64,000 nucleotides of DNA from Salana multivorans (GCF_003751805.1 NZ_RKHQ01000001.1:248001-312000); one strand, 5' to 3'; shown: positions 19,562 to 29,863, counted from the stretch's first letter. Notes: generated by a model not told the origin, from the letters alone. Program-made: numbers and translations.

Positions 19562-22500
19562 TCAGCCCAGGGCGCGACGGCGGCGCACGGCGAGCGCGCC
19601 GGCACCCAGCAGCAGGAGCACGGCCGCGAGGGCCAGGACCGGCGCCGGGGTGGCACCCGTGTCGATCAGCCCGTCCGATGCGCCCGGAGTACCGGACGCG
19701 CCACCGGTCGACGCGCCGCCGCTCGACGTCCCGCTCGGGCCACCGTCGCTCGGACCGCCGGTCGGCGACCCGCTGCCGCCGGTCGGCGTGCCACCACCGG
19801 TCGGCGTGCCACCACCCGTCGGCGTCTCGCCGCCGGTCGGCGTCTCGGTCCCGCCGTCGTCGGCGACGACCTCGAGCGGCGCCCAGCCCACGAGCTCCGC
19901 GTCCTCGTCGAGCACGACGACCTGGTGGTCGCCGATCTCGACGGCCGCCGGCAGCACCAGCGTCGCCGCGCCGTCGCGCACGTCCAGCCAGCCGGCCGGC
20001 ACCGGGTCGGACGCCACCCAGACGTAGACGCGCTCGCGCTCGCCCAGCCCTCGGATGACGACGCTGCCGCCCACCTCGACCCGGTCACGGTCGAGCGTGA
20101 CCGAGCCGCGGGTGTCGGGCGTCAGCGCGTCGTGCCCCGGGAACGCCGGGTCGCCCGCGGGGGTCGCCGTCACGGTCACGGTCGCCGTCCCGGTGATCGC
20201 CGGATCGGCGAGGGAGCTGGCCACGACCTCGACCTCACCGGCCGAGACTCCCGTGACGACGCCGTCCCGCGACACCGTCGCGACCGACTCGTCCGACGAG
20301 GTCCACCTGACGTCCTGGTCGGCACCGGCCGGCTCGACCGATGCCGTCAGCGTCACGCTCGCCCCGACCTCCACCGTCGCGGTCGCCGGCGTCACCGAGA
20401 CGCCGGTGGGCGACGGGACGGGCGGGGGCCCGTAGACCTGCACCTCGACGAGGCCGGCCGCCCAGGCGGCCGCGTTGCCGTTGTGGTCGTTGACGACGGA
20501 CGAGAGCGCGACCCGGACGTAGCGGTAGCTGCCCGCGAGGTCGTCGGTCGTGAACGCGACGAGCCGGTTGCTCTCTCGGTCGGCGAGCGTCGTCCACGTC
20601 TCGCCGTCGAGCGAGCCGAGCACCGAGTACGTCGACCGCGTCTCCGAGCCGTTCCACTGCCGCCAGGACAGGTCGATCCGGCTCAGCTCGCGCGGCTCCC
20701 CCAGGTCGACGGTCCACGTGGCCGGGACGGTCGACGGCTGCCAGAAGTTGGTCGAGTCGCCGGAGAGCGCGGTGTTCGTCACGACGCCGTCGTTCGCGGC
20801 GCCGGCCGGGCCCTTCTCCCCCGTCGCGGACGCCTCGGAGCTCGCCGTCGCCGGCTTGCCCTGGGAGAGCAGCTCCGCGCCGGGGATGTCGATGCTGGCG
20901 GAGGCCATGTCGAAGCTCCAGCCCGGCTGGTAGGTCAGCTCGACGCCGTCCTCGCCGATGGTGAGCGGGAGCCACACGTAGGTCGAGGCCCCGAGCATCT
21001 TGGAGTTCCACCGGTCGCCCATGTAGATGAACGAGCGGTCGCCCGCCTCGTTCTCCAGCGTGATGATGTTCGTCGGCTGGCTGTAGAACGAGGTGTTGTT
21101 GCCGATCATCGACAGCTCGCTCCACCCGTCGGGGCTGCCGAGGTCGTCCGTCGAGGCCACCCGGGTCTGGTTCGGGTACCAGCCGGACTGCCCGGAGGTG
21201 ACGACGTAGTAGCGCCCCTCGACCTTGACGACGGCCGGCGCCTCGCGGTGCCCGCCGACGAACAGCGGGTAGGAGGTGTCGACCTCGACGTCGGTGTAGT
21301 CGTCCGTGAGCCGGTACACGCGCATGTCCTGGTGGTCCTGCGCGCTGAACAGGTACGCGGCGTCGGAGTCGGGATCCTTGAAGACCGTGAAGTCGCGTGA
21401 GCCGTAGCCCCAGTTCCCGTCCGTCCCGGGGTAGGTCGGGTCGGCCGCGTCCGTCGCGATCTCGCCGACGCCGGGCCGGAAGTTGCGGACGACGGTGTAG
21501 TCGCCGTCGATCGTCGGGCTCGTCGCGACGATGAGGTGCGAGGCCGCGTAGGAGTCGGCGGTCTCCCAGTGACCCCACAGGACGAAGGTGTCCGTCTCCT
21601 CGTTGTAGAGCAGCTTCGGCCGCTCCCACTTGCACTCGGCCTCGGCGTAGGTGCCGGTCTCGCACACCCCGGGGGTCTCGGTGGTCACCAGGTCGTGGAC
21701 GAACTCCCAGTTGAGCAGGTCCTTGGACCGGTAGAGCGACACGGCGTGCAGCACGGCGCGGTTGTGGCTCTTGTTCTCCCCGACCCAGTAGAACCAGCCG
21801 TCGTGCTGCAGGAAGCCGCCGCCGTGGGCCTGGATCGTGTCGCCGTCGGTGTCGAACCAGGGCCGGCCGATCGGGACGGAGGTGTACCCGTCAACGGGGA
21901 GGGGCTCCACGATGTACTCGAAGCTGCTGACCGCGCTGGAGAACCCGTTGCGCAGGGCGACCGCGCGCAGCGTCGCCGACGCGGTGAGCCGGATCGGCGC
22001 GGTGTAGCGCGTCCCGTTCGTGACGGACGGTGTCGACCCGTCGAGCGTGTAGTAGATCGCCGCGCCGGCGGTGGCGCTGGCCAGCTCGACCTCGGCCTGG
22101 TCCGACTGGACGCCGGGCGGGAGCGAGGAGGTCGGCGCCGCGACCACGACCGGGGTCGTGTCGACGACGTGCTCGCCGCGCGCGAGCGCCAGCCAGGACA
22201 CGGCCGGCGCCTCCGTCCCGGCGGTCCGGGTGAGCGCCAGCGTGAGGACGCCGGCCTGCGGGACCTCGACCGTGCCCGTGACGAGACCGGTGCGGTTGCT
22301 CGAGGAGACCGTCACGGGCGAGCCGATCTGCACGGGAGCGGTCAGCCCGCCGCCCGAGATGCTCGCCGTGAACGTCCGCGGCCCGCTCCACCACTCCTGG
22401 GCGCCGACGGTCACGGTGTAGGTGCCCGCCTCGGTCACCGGGAGCTGGTAGGTCAGCGGAGCCGTCGACGGGGCGTTCTTGCCGTACAGGCCCTGGCTCG

Positions 22501-25500
22501 TCCGGTCCCCCGGGGTGTCGGGGCTCGGGGTGCGCGTGCCGTCGTAGCCGGCGTCGGCGACGTAGCCCCAGCCGGTCCCGCTCGCCTGCCGGTCGGACGC
22601 GTCGTTCAGCAGCGCCGCGCCCGCGGAGCTCGCGAGCGCCGCGGCGGCGGCGTACGGCGTCGACGCCCGGCCGACGGTCCCGGAGTCGACGTAGTACGCG
22701 AGGCCGTCGGGCAGGACCTCGACGACGGCGGTGGCGACCACCCCGTCCCGCGTCGTCCCCGTCACGACGTACTCGGCGTACAGCCGGTCGAAGTCGTAGT
22801 CGGCCATGTCCCACGTCACGGGCACCTGGACGGCGTTGCCGACGACGTCGACGAAGCCGACCCGCTCGGGCAGCTCGGGCTCCTCGCCCTGGAAGGTCGC
22901 GGTCCGGATGGTCTCGGTCTGGCGCGCGGGCCTCGGCTCGGGCAGCTCGCCCTCGACCCGCTCGCCGAAGGCGGCCAGCTCGATGACGCCGTCGGCCCAG
23001 GTGGCCGCGTTGTCGTTCGTGACGTTGTAGATGCCGGTGACGGACAGCCGGAGGAAGCGGTACTCCCCCTCGTCGGTCACGTCGTCGGCGAGGAACCCGA
23101 CCTGCCAGTTGTCGGAGCGGTCGACGAGCGTCGTCCACGCCGCGCCGTCGAGGGAACCGTCGATCGTGTAGCGGTAGGCCGTCTCGGAACCCGTGACGAG
23201 CCGCGTCGTCAGCCGGACCGCGTCGACGACGGCGCGCCCGGCGAGGTCGACGGTGAGCGTGTACGGGTGGCTCCCGCCCTGGAAGTAGCCGGAAGAGGCG
23301 AGATCCGCCCCGTCGGTCACCACGCCGGCCGGAGCCGACCCGGCGGCCTGGCTGGAGGCCGAGACCGCCGCGCCGCGGGTGAGGTTCTCCCCCGGCTGGA
23401 CGCCGACGAGGCCGACGGACGGGTAGTACTCGAGCGTCGGGTAGAACTCGGCGCTCGCGACGCCCCCGTCGAGCGTCAGCGGGAACATCCGCGGGTACGT
23501 GCCGCCGGCGTCGGGGTGGTGGAACTGCGCGCCCCATCGGTAGCCGACCATCGCGTCGGCGCCGTCCAGCGTCCGGACCGAGTTGAACTGGGTCCCGAAG
23601 GTCGCGGCGTTGCCGATCTCGCGCAGCGACGTCCACTCCCCCGCGAGGTCCGTGCCGGACGCGTACATCGCCTGGCTCGGGTACCAGCCCGAGGCGCGCG
23701 AGGAGAAGAAGTAGTAGGTGTCGCCGCGCCGGGTGATGCTCGGCGTCTCGCGGTGCTCGCCGACGAAGGCCGTCGCGACCAGCTCCGTCGGTGCGGTCCA
23801 GCGCTCGTCGAGCGCGATGATCGAGACGTCGCTGTTGGTGCGCGTCGCGGCCAGCAGGTAGGCGGCGCCGTCATCGTCGACGAACACCGAGGCATCGCGC
23901 GCGTCGAGCCCGAGCGGCCGGGCGTTGTACGTCTCGACGAGCGCCCCGCCCGGGGTCACCTCGGCGAAGTAGTGCTGCGCGAGGGTGTAGTCCGAGCCGT
24001 TCTCGTAGTGGCCGTCGATCACGACGCGGCCCGTCGTCGGGTTGAGGCGGGCGCCGAAGCCCTCGAGCTTCGCGTCGGTCAGCGTCGCGAGCGCGCGCTT
24101 CGGGCCGAAGGCGACGCCGTCGGCCGAGGAGCGCTCCCAGATCGTCACCGTGCGCTCGGCGCCGGAGCCCGACGCGTCGGTGCCGTAGGAGTAGTAGGTG
24201 CCGCCGACGAGGATGCCGGTCGGCGTGCCGGGCGGCGTGAGGCTCGACCCCGCGGCCGTGTTGTCCCACACGATGGGGGACGACGACGGCGTGAACGGCG
24301 TCAGCGGTGCGAGCTCGTCGAACGCGACGAGCGACTCGCCCGCGTAGGCGCGGACCTCGAGCACGTGCGCGCGGTCCGGCTCGAGACCGAGCACGTCGAG
24401 GGTGTCGCCCGTGGCGGAGCCGACGACCTCGCCGTCGACGAGCACCTCGTACCGGTCGGCGTCGGCCCGGGCGGGCCAGGTGACCGTCGCGTTCGTGACG
24501 GCACTCTCGCCCTCGAGCCGGAACAGGGTGGCGGTGCCGGCCCACGCCTGCGGCGCCGGCGGACCGGCGAGGCGCTCGACGGCGACGAGGCCGAGGTGGG
24601 CGTTGTAGCCGCCGGAGGCCTGGAGCTTCTGCGTCTCGAGGCTGATCGTCGTGCGCCGGGTGAGCGTGAGGTCGTGGGTGACCCAGACGGGCGGGTGGAT
24701 GCCGTCGGCGGACTGCGTGACCTGGACGGTCCTCTGGTCGACCTTCTGGCCGTCGACGTTGAGCCAGCTCCCGTGGTCCTGCGTGCGCCGCGGCACGTGC
24801 GCTGCGTGGACGCGGTAGGTGCCGGGGTCGAGCGTGAGGCGGTAGACGAGGCCCTCGTCGGCGTCGTTCTCATCGCCCGTGAAGGAGGACGCGAAGTCGG
24901 CGGCGTTGCCCGGGGTCACCGACACCTTCTGGTCGTTGGCGGGGTTGCGCTCGATGTAGCCCCAGGTGTCGGCGTCCGCGGTCACGCGCCGGTCGGGCAC
25001 GTCGTTGAGGAGCGTGCCGGGCGCGAGCGCCGCGGCGGCGTCGTAGAGGTCGGAGGTGTTCGGCGCGACCCGGCCCGTGTCGATGAGGTAGACGAGGTCG
25101 GCCGGGACGACCCAGACCGTGGCGGACAGCGCCACGTCCTCGCCGTCGAGGTCCGCCGTGCCCGGGACCGTCACCGACGTGAAGGGGGTCGTGAGGTCGA
25201 GACCGGAGGCGTCCCACGCGGCGGGGACGGTCACGTCGCCCCCGTCGCTCGACAGGCGCACCGTCGCGGGGAGCGCGGGCGCGGCGCCAACCGTGGTCGC
25301 GACGGTGACGGGCTGGGCCTGCGTCGCCGCGAGCGCGGTGACCGCCGCGCGGGCGGCGGGGGCCGGGGCGGCTGCGTCGGGGTCGGCGGGAGTCGACGGG
25401 GCGGCGGCGTCGTCGCCGTCGGCTGCGTCGGGCGTGGACGGGACGGACGCATCGGGGGCGGCGGACTCCGCCGACTCCTCCGCCGGGGTCCCGCCCGACG

Positions 25501-25666
25501 TCGCGACGGAGTCCTCGGTGGCCGAGGGGGTTGCGGCGACCTCGTCGGCCGTCGCTCCCAGGGCCGGGGCGGCGGTCGACAGGCCGAGCGTGAGCACGAG
25601 CGCAGCGGTCAGGCTGGCACCGATGCGGCGCGCGCCACGGCGCGTCCGGGTCAGGGCGGTAGGCAT
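19562..25666 (-). CDS. Giant secreted protein with two GH43-like propellers and F5/8-type modules
   Basis: Protein of 2,034 residues; ATG 25666 follows GAGGA. A signal peptide (about 1-38) and an Ala/Pro/Asp-rich linker are followed by an Ig-like region (120-375), an FN3-like domain (385-460), a GH43-like propeller (470-760) and an F5/8 (CBM32-like) domain (about 770-915). A second Ig/beta region, a chitobiase C-terminal-like module (1175-1255), a second GH43-like propeller (1260-1590), a second F5/8 domain (1600-1745) and a BIG2 domain (1750-1830) come next. The second propeller has HGGGFLQHDGWFYWVGENK, like exo-beta-1,3-galactanase-type GH43. A Thr/Gly/Pro linker leads to LIDTGATPAP, a hydrophobic helix and RRRR, a sortase-like C-terminus with Ile in place of the usual Pro or Ala. 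Likely a cell-wall-anchored glycosidase acting on plant or microbial galactans or arabinans. Confidence 0.8.
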   Translation of the reverse strand: MPTALTRTRRGARRIGASLTAALVLTLGLSTAAPALGATADEVAATPSATEDSVATSGGTPAEESAESAAPDASVPSTPDAADGDDAAAPSTPADPDAAAPAPAARAAVTALAATQAQPVTVATTVGAAPALPATVRLSSDGGDVTVPAAWDASGLDLTTPFTSVTVPGTADLDGEDVALSATVWVVPADLVYLIDTGRVAPNTSDLYDAAAALAPGTLLNDVPDRRVTADADTWGYIERNPANDQKVSVTPGNAADFASSFTGDENDADEGLVYRLTLDPGTYRVHAAHVPRRTQDHGSWLNVDGQKVDQRTVQVTQSADGIHPPVWVTHDLTLTRRTTISLETQKLQASGGYNAHLGLVAVERLAGPPAPQAWAGTATLFRLEGESAVTNATVTWPARADADRYEVLVDGEVVGSATGDTLDVLGLEPDRAHVLEVRAYAGESLVAFDELAPLTPFTPSSSPIVWDNTAAGSSLTPPGTPTGILVGGTYYSYGTDASGSGAERTVTIWERSSADGVAFGPKRALATLTDAKLEGFGARLNPTTGRVVIDGHYENGSDYTLAQHYFAEVTPGGALVETYNARPLGLDARDASVFVDDDGAAYLLAATRTNSDVSIIALDERWTAPTELVATAFVGEHRETPSITRRGDTYYFFSSRASGWYPSQAMYASGTDLAGEWTSLREIGNAATFGTQFNSVRTLDGADAMVGYRWGAQFHHPDAGGTYPRMFPLTLDGGVASAEFYPTLEYYPSVGLVGVQPGENLTRGAAVSASSQAAGSAPAGVVTDGADLASSGYFQGGSHPYTLTVDLAGRAVVDAVRLTTRLVTGSETAYRYTIDGSLDGAAWTTLVDRSDNWQVGFLADDVTDEGEYRFLRLSVTGIYNVTNDNAATWADGVIELAAFGERVEGELPEPRPARQTETIRTATFQGEEPELPERVGFVDVVGNAVQVPVTWDMADYDFDRLYAEYVVTGTTRDGVVATAVVEVLPDGLAYYVDSGTVGRASTPYAAAAALASSAGAALLNDASDRQASGTGWGYVADAGYDGTRTPSPDTPGDRTSQGLYGKNAPSTAPLTYQLPVTEAGTYTVTVGAQEWWSGPRTFTASISGGGLTAPVQIGSPVTVSSSNRTGLVTGTVEVPQAGVLTLALTRTAGTEAPAVSWLALARGEHVVDTTPVVVAAPTSSLPPGVQSDQAEVELASATAGAAIYYTLDGSTPSVTNGTRYTAPIRLTASATLRAVALRNGFSSAVSSFEYIVEPLPVDGYTSVPIGRPWFDTDGDTIQAHGGGFLQHDGWFYWVGENKSHNRAVLHAVSLYRSKDLLNWEFVHDLVTTETPGVCETGTYAEAECKWERPKLLYNEETDTFVLWGHWETADSYAASHLIVATSPTIDGDYTVVRNFRPGVGEIATDAADPTYPGTDGNWGYGSRDFTVFKDPDSDAAYLFSAQDHQDMRVYRLTDDYTDVEVDTSYPLFVGGHREAPAVVKVEGRYYVVTSGQSGWYPNQTRVASTDDLGSPDGWSELSMIGNNTSFYSQPTNIITLENEAGDRSFIYMGDRWNSKMLGASTYVWLPLTIGEDGVELTYQPGWSFDMASASIDIPGAELLSQGKPATASSEASATGEKGPAGAANDGVVTNTALSGDSTNFWQPSTVPATWTVDLGEPRELSRIDLSWRQWNGSETRSTYSVLGSLDGETWTTLADRESNRLVAFTTDDLAGSYRYVRVALSSVVNDHNGNAAAWAAGLVEVQVYGPPPVPSPTGVSVTPATATVEVGASVTLTASVEPAGADQDVRWTSSDESVATVSRDGVVTGVSAGEVEVVASSLADPAITGTATVTVTATPAGDPAFPGHDALTPDTRGSVTLDRDRVEVGGSVVIRGLGERERVYVWVASDPVPAGWLDVRDGAATLVLPAAVEIGDHQVVVLDEDAELVGWAPLEVVADDGGTETPTGGETPTGGGTPTGGGTPTGGSGSPTGGPSDGGPSGTSSGGASTGGASGTPGASDGLIDTGATPAPVLALAAVLLLLGAGALAVRRRRALG

Positions 25667-26058
25667 CGCGGTCCTCTTTGATCGGGCGAAGCAAAGTGAT
25701 CATCACCGATCGGCACACCCCGCCACGACGCGGACCGCACGACCGGTGGACGGAACGCTAGCCCGATGCGCGCCCTATTGCTACCCCTTAGAATAATCCT
25801 CGTTCAATCACATCCGATCATCCACGATCACTGATGCGCTTCAGGCGCGACCGTGGTCCGCGTCACACGGTGACAGGGGTCCGCGACCCGTCGCCGACGT
25901 CGTCAAACCGCGACGCGGTCACGGAGCGCACGGCATCGTCGAGGTGTCCACGCAATGAGACGGGCGAGGGCGCGGGTGGCCGCGGCGAGGGGACGCACCG
26001 GGGCGACGGGGACCGTCACACCGGCGCACCGGCTCTCCGAGCCGTCGACGCGCCCGCG
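25667..26058. promoter_or_regulatory. 392-bp gene-free region with candidate promoter and operators of the giant glycosidase gene
   Basis: No gene is seen. The 25,760-25,850 part is clearly richer in A and T than its surroundings. On the minus strand TTGAAC (25807-25802), 18 bp, then TAGCAA (25783-25778) is a candidate promoter about 110 bp before the start of the giant gene. GTGATCATCAC (25696-25706) is an 11-bp palindrome downstream of it. Related GTGAT and GATCA words recur upstream at about 25,806-25,834, as expected for a sugar-responsive repressor. The part nearest ahcY shows nothing distinctive. Confidence 0.4.
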
Positions 26059-27627
26059 TCAGTAGCGGTAGTGCTCCGGCTTGTACGGCCCGGCGACGTC
26101 CACGTCGATGTACTCCGCCTGGTCCTTGGTGAGCTCGGTGAGCCGCGCACCCAGCGCCTCGAGGTGGAGGCGGGCGACCTTCTCGTCGAGGATCTTCGGC
26201 AGCCGGGACAGGCCGGGCGTGGCGTTCTCCTCGTCGTCGTGTGCCTCGGTGTCCTCCTCGGCGCCACGGTGCAGCTCGATCTGCGCGAGGACCTGGTTGG
26301 CGAACGACGCGCTCATGACGAAGCTCGGGTGCCCCGTCGCGTTGCCCAGGTTGAGCAGGCGCCCCTCCGACAGGACGATGACGCTGCGCTCGCCCCGCTC
26401 GAGGCCGTCCGGGGCGTCCTGCGCCGACACCGCCGGCAGCGTCCACTCGTGCACCTGCGGCTTGATCTCGGTCTTGACGACACCGGGGAGGGCCTCGAGG
26501 GCCGCCATGTCGATCTCGTTGTCGAAGTGCCCGATGTTGCCGAGCACGGCCTTGTCCTTCATCCGGAGGATGTGGTCGAGGCCCACCACGTTGACGTTGC
26601 CCGTCGTCGTGATGATGAAGTCGACGCTGCCGACGACGTCGTCGAGGTTCGCCACCTGGTAGCCGTCCATCGCGGCCTGGAGCGCGCAGATGGGGTCGAT
26701 CTCGGAGACGATGACGCGGGCGCCCTGGCCGCGCAGGGCCTCGGCCGCGCCCTTGCCGACGTCGCCGTACCCGACGACGAAGGCCGTCTTGCCGCCGATC
26801 AGGACGTCGGTCGCGCGGTTGAGGCCGTCGGGGAGCGAGTGCCGGATGCCGTAGCGGTTGTCGAACTTGGACTTGGTGACGGAGTCGTTGACGTTGATCG
26901 CGGGGAACAGCAGCTCACCGCGCGCCGCGAGCTGGGCGAGGCGGTTGACGCCCGTCGTCGTCTCCTCGCTCACGCCGCGGATGGTGCGGGCCAGCCGCGT
27001 GAACCGCTCGGGGTCCCGGGCGAGGCTGCGCCGCAGCGTCTCGAGGAACACGAGCTTCTCCGCGGAGTAGCCGCGCTCACCGGGCTGTGGGTCCGCCTCG
27101 ACGCCGCCGCGGCGCTCGGCCGCGGCCCCCTCGTGGACGAGCATGGTGGCGTCGCCGCCGTCGTCGAGGATGAGCGTGGGGCCGACGTCCTCCCCCGTCG
27201 CCGGGTCGATCCAGCGCAGGATCTCGTCCGTGCACTCCCAGTACTCCGGGAGGGTCTCGCCCTTCCAGGCGAACACCGGGACCCCGCGCGGGTCCTCGGG
27301 CGTCCCGCCGCTCTCCGGCCGCCCGACGACGACGGCCGCGGCCGCCTCGTCCTGCGTGCTGAAGATGTTGCAGCTCGCCCAGCGGACCTCGGCGCCGAGC
27401 GCGACCAGGGTCTCGATCAGCACGGCGGTCTGCACGGTCATGTGGAGGCTGCCCGCGATCCTCGCGCCAGCCAGCGGCTGGGTGTCCGCGTACTCCCGGC
27501 GCAGCGCCATGAGGCCCGGCATCTCGTGCTCCGCGAGCCGGATCTGGTGCCGGCCGGCCTCGGCGAGCGAGAGGTCGCGGACGCGGTGGTCCAGCGAGCC
27601 GCTGGTCTGCTTCTCAGGAGAGGTCAC
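26059..27627 (-). CDS. ahcY: S-adenosylhomocysteine hydrolase
   Basis: Protein of 522 residues with a GTG start at 27627. It hydrolyses S-adenosylhomocysteine to adenosine and homocysteine in the methyl cycle. Visible signatures are [20 protein letters not shown] near the N-terminus, the NAD-binding motif [20 protein letters not shown], and the canonical C-terminus PEHYRY that contributes to NAD binding. Inserts rich in Asp/Glu (about 108-120 and 455-470) make it longer than the usual 430-490 residues. In Mycobacterium tuberculosis the orthologue sahH also lies next to mtrA, so the context is conserved. Confidence 0.96.
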   Translation of the reverse strand: MTSPEKQTSGSLDHRVRDLSLAEAGRHQIRLAEHEMPGLMALRREYADTQPLAGARIAGSLHMTVQTAVLIETLVALGAEVRWASCNIFSTQDEAAAAVVVGRPESGGTPEDPRGVPVFAWKGETLPEYWECTDEILRWIDPATGEDVGPTLILDDGGDATMLVHEGAAAERRGGVEADPQPGERGYSAEKLVFLETLRRSLARDPERFTRLARTIRGVSEETTTGVNRLAQLAARGELLFPAINVNDSVTKSKFDNRYGIRHSLPDGLNRATDVLIGGKTAFVVGYGDVGKGAAEALRGQGARVIVSEIDPICALQAAMDGYQVANLDDVVGSVDFIITTTGNVNVVGLDHILRMKDKAVLGNIGHFDNEIDMAALEALPGVVKTEIKPQVHEWTLPAVSAQDAPDGLERGERSVIVLSEGRLLNLGNATGHPSFVMSASFANQVLAQIELHRGAEEDTEAHDDEENATPGLSRLPKILDEKVARLHLEALGARLTELTKDQAEYIDVDVAGPYKPEHYRY

Positions 27628-27664
27628 GGTCCACCAGGGTAGTGCGACCTCTCGCGTGCACCGA

Positions 27665-27723
27665 GCGGGTGCGTTGGGACCGAGTGGGTGCGAGTGTCGG
27701 ACCCACTCGGCGACAACGCACCC
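27665..27723 (-). terminator. 59-bp compound hairpin after the AbiEi/DUF559-type gene (copy 1)
   Basis: The outer stem GGTGCGTTG pairs with CAACGCACC, and an inner stem CCGAGTGGGT pairs with ACCCACTCGG. It begins 4 bp past the stop of the gene at 27728-28690. A second element of the same length and near-identical sequence lies at 28784-28842. A compensatory change in the outer stem (GTTG/CAAC here, GATG/CATC there) supports a structured RNA terminator. Confidence 0.7.
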
Positions 27724-27727
27724 ATGC

Positions 27728-28690
27728 TCAGACCACCCGGTGCCGCACGAGCCGCGCCAGCGCCCGGCGGAGCGAGTCGGTCTCCATCAGGTCGCGCCAG
27801 GTCACGTGCAGGATGACCCACCCCTGTTCCACGAGCGCCGCCTCCCGCGCCGCACTCGCGTTGAGCGCGCGGGTCAGTGCCTCACCCCTGAGCCCGGCGA
27901 GCTTCGTCGCTCCGTCGATCTCGATGGCGACCTTGAGCTCGGGCCAGGCGAGGTCCGCCTCCCACCGCCCGCGTGGCGTGTCGACGGCGTACAGCGTGTG
28001 AGCCGGTGGGAGCCCCATGAGGATGGCGTGCCCGCGGACGATCGACTCCCCGATGGCGTGGACCCGTCCCGTCGCGGACGAGACCACCGCGGCCGCCGCG
28101 CGAGCGCCGCGGACGGACCCCAGCGCGCTGACGCGCGCGGTGAGCTCGTCGGGCTCGACGCCGAGCCTGAGGAGCACGTCCACGACGGGGAGCGCCCGGA
28201 GGAACGGCTCGGTGCGTGCCACGTCGATCGCCGTCCGCGCCGGTGAGGTCACCATCACGTCACCCAGGAGGCGCAGGTCCGCGTCGGGCAGCGCCGCCAC
28301 GTGACGCCGGACGGGCACCATGCCCGAGGCCCCCTTGCGATGGCCCGTCTGCGTGACGTGGACGACGAGCGGTGGTTGGAACACCCAGCAGCCGAGCGCC
28401 ATCGCCGCCGTGACGTGGCTGACCGCGGTGAGCGTCCTGGCCGTGGTCACGACCGCGCGAGCACCGACGAGCACGTCGTGGATACGACGCTCGGCGGACG
28501 GACGATCGGCGGACGCGGCCCGCGCGACGTACCCGTGCCTGACGCGAGAGCAGGCCGGGTCGAGCAGGGTCGCACGGCGCTCGGCCGGGGTCAGCTCGGC
28601 GAGGCGGAGGATCGGCGGGAAGCCGCGCGGCTCCACTCTCGATCCGCGGGTCGGGGCACGCAGGCCGGTCCAGGCATCGGGGTAGGTCAT
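27728..28690 (-). CDS. AbiEi-antitoxin-like protein with C-terminal DUF559 (PD-(D/E)XK-like) domain
   Basis: Protein of 320 residues from ATG 28690. The N-terminal and middle part resembles the type IV toxin-antitoxin AbiEi-like proteins common in actinobacteria: [15 protein letters not shown], then TAIDVART in the middle. The C-terminus (about 215-320) is DUF559, related to very-short-patch-repair endonucleases. E216, D246 in [19 protein letters not shown], and E257/D259 could form the PD-(D/E)XK site. No AbiEii toxin gene is adjacent, so a toxin-antitoxin role is not supported here. The gene stands alone, flanked on each side by a near-identical hairpin element. Confidence 0.7.
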   Translation of the reverse strand: MTYPDAWTGLRAPTRGSRVEPRGFPPILRLAELTPAERRATLLDPACSRVRHGYVARAASADRPSAERRIHDVLVGARAVVTTARTLTAVSHVTAAMALGCWVFQPPLVVHVTQTGHRKGASGMVPVRRHVAALPDADLRLLGDVMVTSPARTAIDVARTEPFLRALPVVDVLLRLGVEPDELTARVSALGSVRGARAAAAVVSSATGRVHAIGESIVRGHAILMGLPPAHTLYAVDTPRGRWEADLAWPELKVAIEIDGATKLAGLRGEALTRALNASAAREAALVEQGWVILHVTWRDLMETDSLRRALARLVRHRVV

Positions 28691-28783
28691 GACGACACAC
28701 CCTCGCGGCGCTCGGGCGCTCTCCGCCACGGGGGTGTGGCCAGACCGGCGGCGGAGCGCATCTCGCGCGCCAGTGGACAGCTG

Positions 28784-28842
28784 GCGGGTGCGATGTCGTC
28801 GGGCGGGTGCGACTGTCGCACCCACTCGATGACATCGCACGC
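28784..28842 (-). terminator. 59-bp compound hairpin after the cation transporter gene (copy 2)
   Basis: GTGCGATGTC pairs with GACATCGCAC, and inside it GGGTGCGA pairs with TCGCACCC around a short loop. It starts 6 bp after the stop of the cation diffusion facilitator gene. The length is equal to, and most positions match, the element at 27665-27723. Confidence 0.7.
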
Positions 28843-28848
28843 CGTCCG

Positions 28849-29790
28849 TCAGCCGGCGACGGCCCGGCGCAGGTCCGGCTCGAGATAGATGAGCGTGGCC
28901 TCGGGGACGGCCTGGCGGACGCGGGCCTCGGCCCCGTCGATCGCGGCCGCGACCTGCGCGGCCGACGACGCGGCCGGCACCTCGATCTTGGCCGCGACGA
29001 GCAGGTCCTCGGGGCCGACGTAGAGCGTGCGCAGGTGGATGACCGAGGAGACGCCGGACCCACCGGGGACCGCGGCGCCCACGAGCGCGTCCTCGAGCGC
29101 GGCGACCACCCCGGCCTCGGCGCCCTCCCCCAGGAGCATCGACTTGGTCTCGCGCGCCAGCACGAACGCGATGCACACGAGCAGCACGCCGATCGCGGCC
29201 GAGCCGACGGCGTCCCAGCGTCCGTCGTGGGTCAGGAGCGTCATCCCGACGCCGAACAGCGCGAAGACGAGGCCGATGAGCGCGCCGAAGTCCTCGAGCA
29301 GGATGACGGGCAGCTCCGGCGACTTCGAGCGCTGGATGAACTGCCACCACGACCCCGAGCCCTTGTGCGGTCGCGCCTCGTGGATCGCCGTGCGGAAGGA
29401 GTAGCTCTCCATGAGGATCGCCGCGCCGAGCACCGCGAGCGGGACCCACCACCACTGCCCCTCGATCGGGTGCGGGTGGCGGAACTTCTCGACCGCCTCG
29501 TAGATCGCGAAGCAGCCACCGAGGGTGAACAGCACGATCGAGACGATGAACGCGTAGAAGTAGCGCGCGCGGCCGTAGCCGAACGGGTGCGAGGCGTCGG
29601 CCTTGCGGGTCGCGCGGCGGCCCCCGAACAGCAGGAGCACCTGGTTGCCCGAGTCCGCGATGGAGTGCACCGACTCGGCGAGCATCGAGCTCGACCCGGT
29701 CAGGAGGAACGCGATGAACTTGGTGATCGCGATCCCGAGGTTCGCCGCGAGTGCGGCGAGGATCGCCCTGGTCCCGTGCTGGGCGGACAT
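28849..29790 (-). CDS. Cation diffusion facilitator family transporter
   Basis: Protein of 313 residues. ATG 29790 was chosen because AAGGGGA lies upstream and the first membrane segment follows (AILAALAANLGIAITKFIAF). SMLAESVHSIADSGNQ holds the family HxxxD metal site, and HPFGYGRARYFYAFI the conserved cytoplasmic motif. About five to six membrane segments and a C-terminal domain (about 225-313) with a ferredoxin-like fold are expected. These proteins export Zn(II), Mn(II), Fe(II) or similar ions by proton antiport; the metal is not readable here. It is a single gene upstream of a hairpin. Confidence 0.88.
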   Translation of the reverse strand: MSAQHGTRAILAALAANLGIAITKFIAFLLTGSSSMLAESVHSIADSGNQVLLLFGGRRATRKADASHPFGYGRARYFYAFIVSIVLFTLGGCFAIYEAVEKFRHPHPIEGQWWWVPLAVLGAAILMESYSFRTAIHEARPHKGSGSWWQFIQRSKSPELPVILLEDFGALIGLVFALFGVGMTLLTHDGRWDAVGSAAIGVLLVCIAFVLARETKSMLLGEGAEAGVVAALEDALVGAAVPGGSGVSSVIHLRTLYVGPEDLLVAAKIEVPAASSAAQVAAAIDGAEARVRQAVPEATLIYLEPDLRRAVAG

Positions 29791-29863
29791 GCGGTTCCCC
29801 TTGTGTGCCGGTGGTGCGTGATGGAGGACGACGAGCCGCGCGGCCTCGCCGGTCCGGTCGGGC

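Noticed and set aside
21536-25681. Long open frame opposite the giant glycosidase
   Set aside because: Composition artefact (Arg/Gly/Val/Asp-rich), with no start context or recognisable domains.
27728-28690. AbiE-type toxin-antitoxin system
   Set aside because: No AbiEii nucleotidyltransferase toxin adjoins it, and the protein carries a DUF559 domain instead.
27665-28842. Mobile element around the AbiEi/DUF559-type gene
   Set aside because: The flanking hairpins are in the same orientation after stop codons; no transposase, target duplication or inverted ends.
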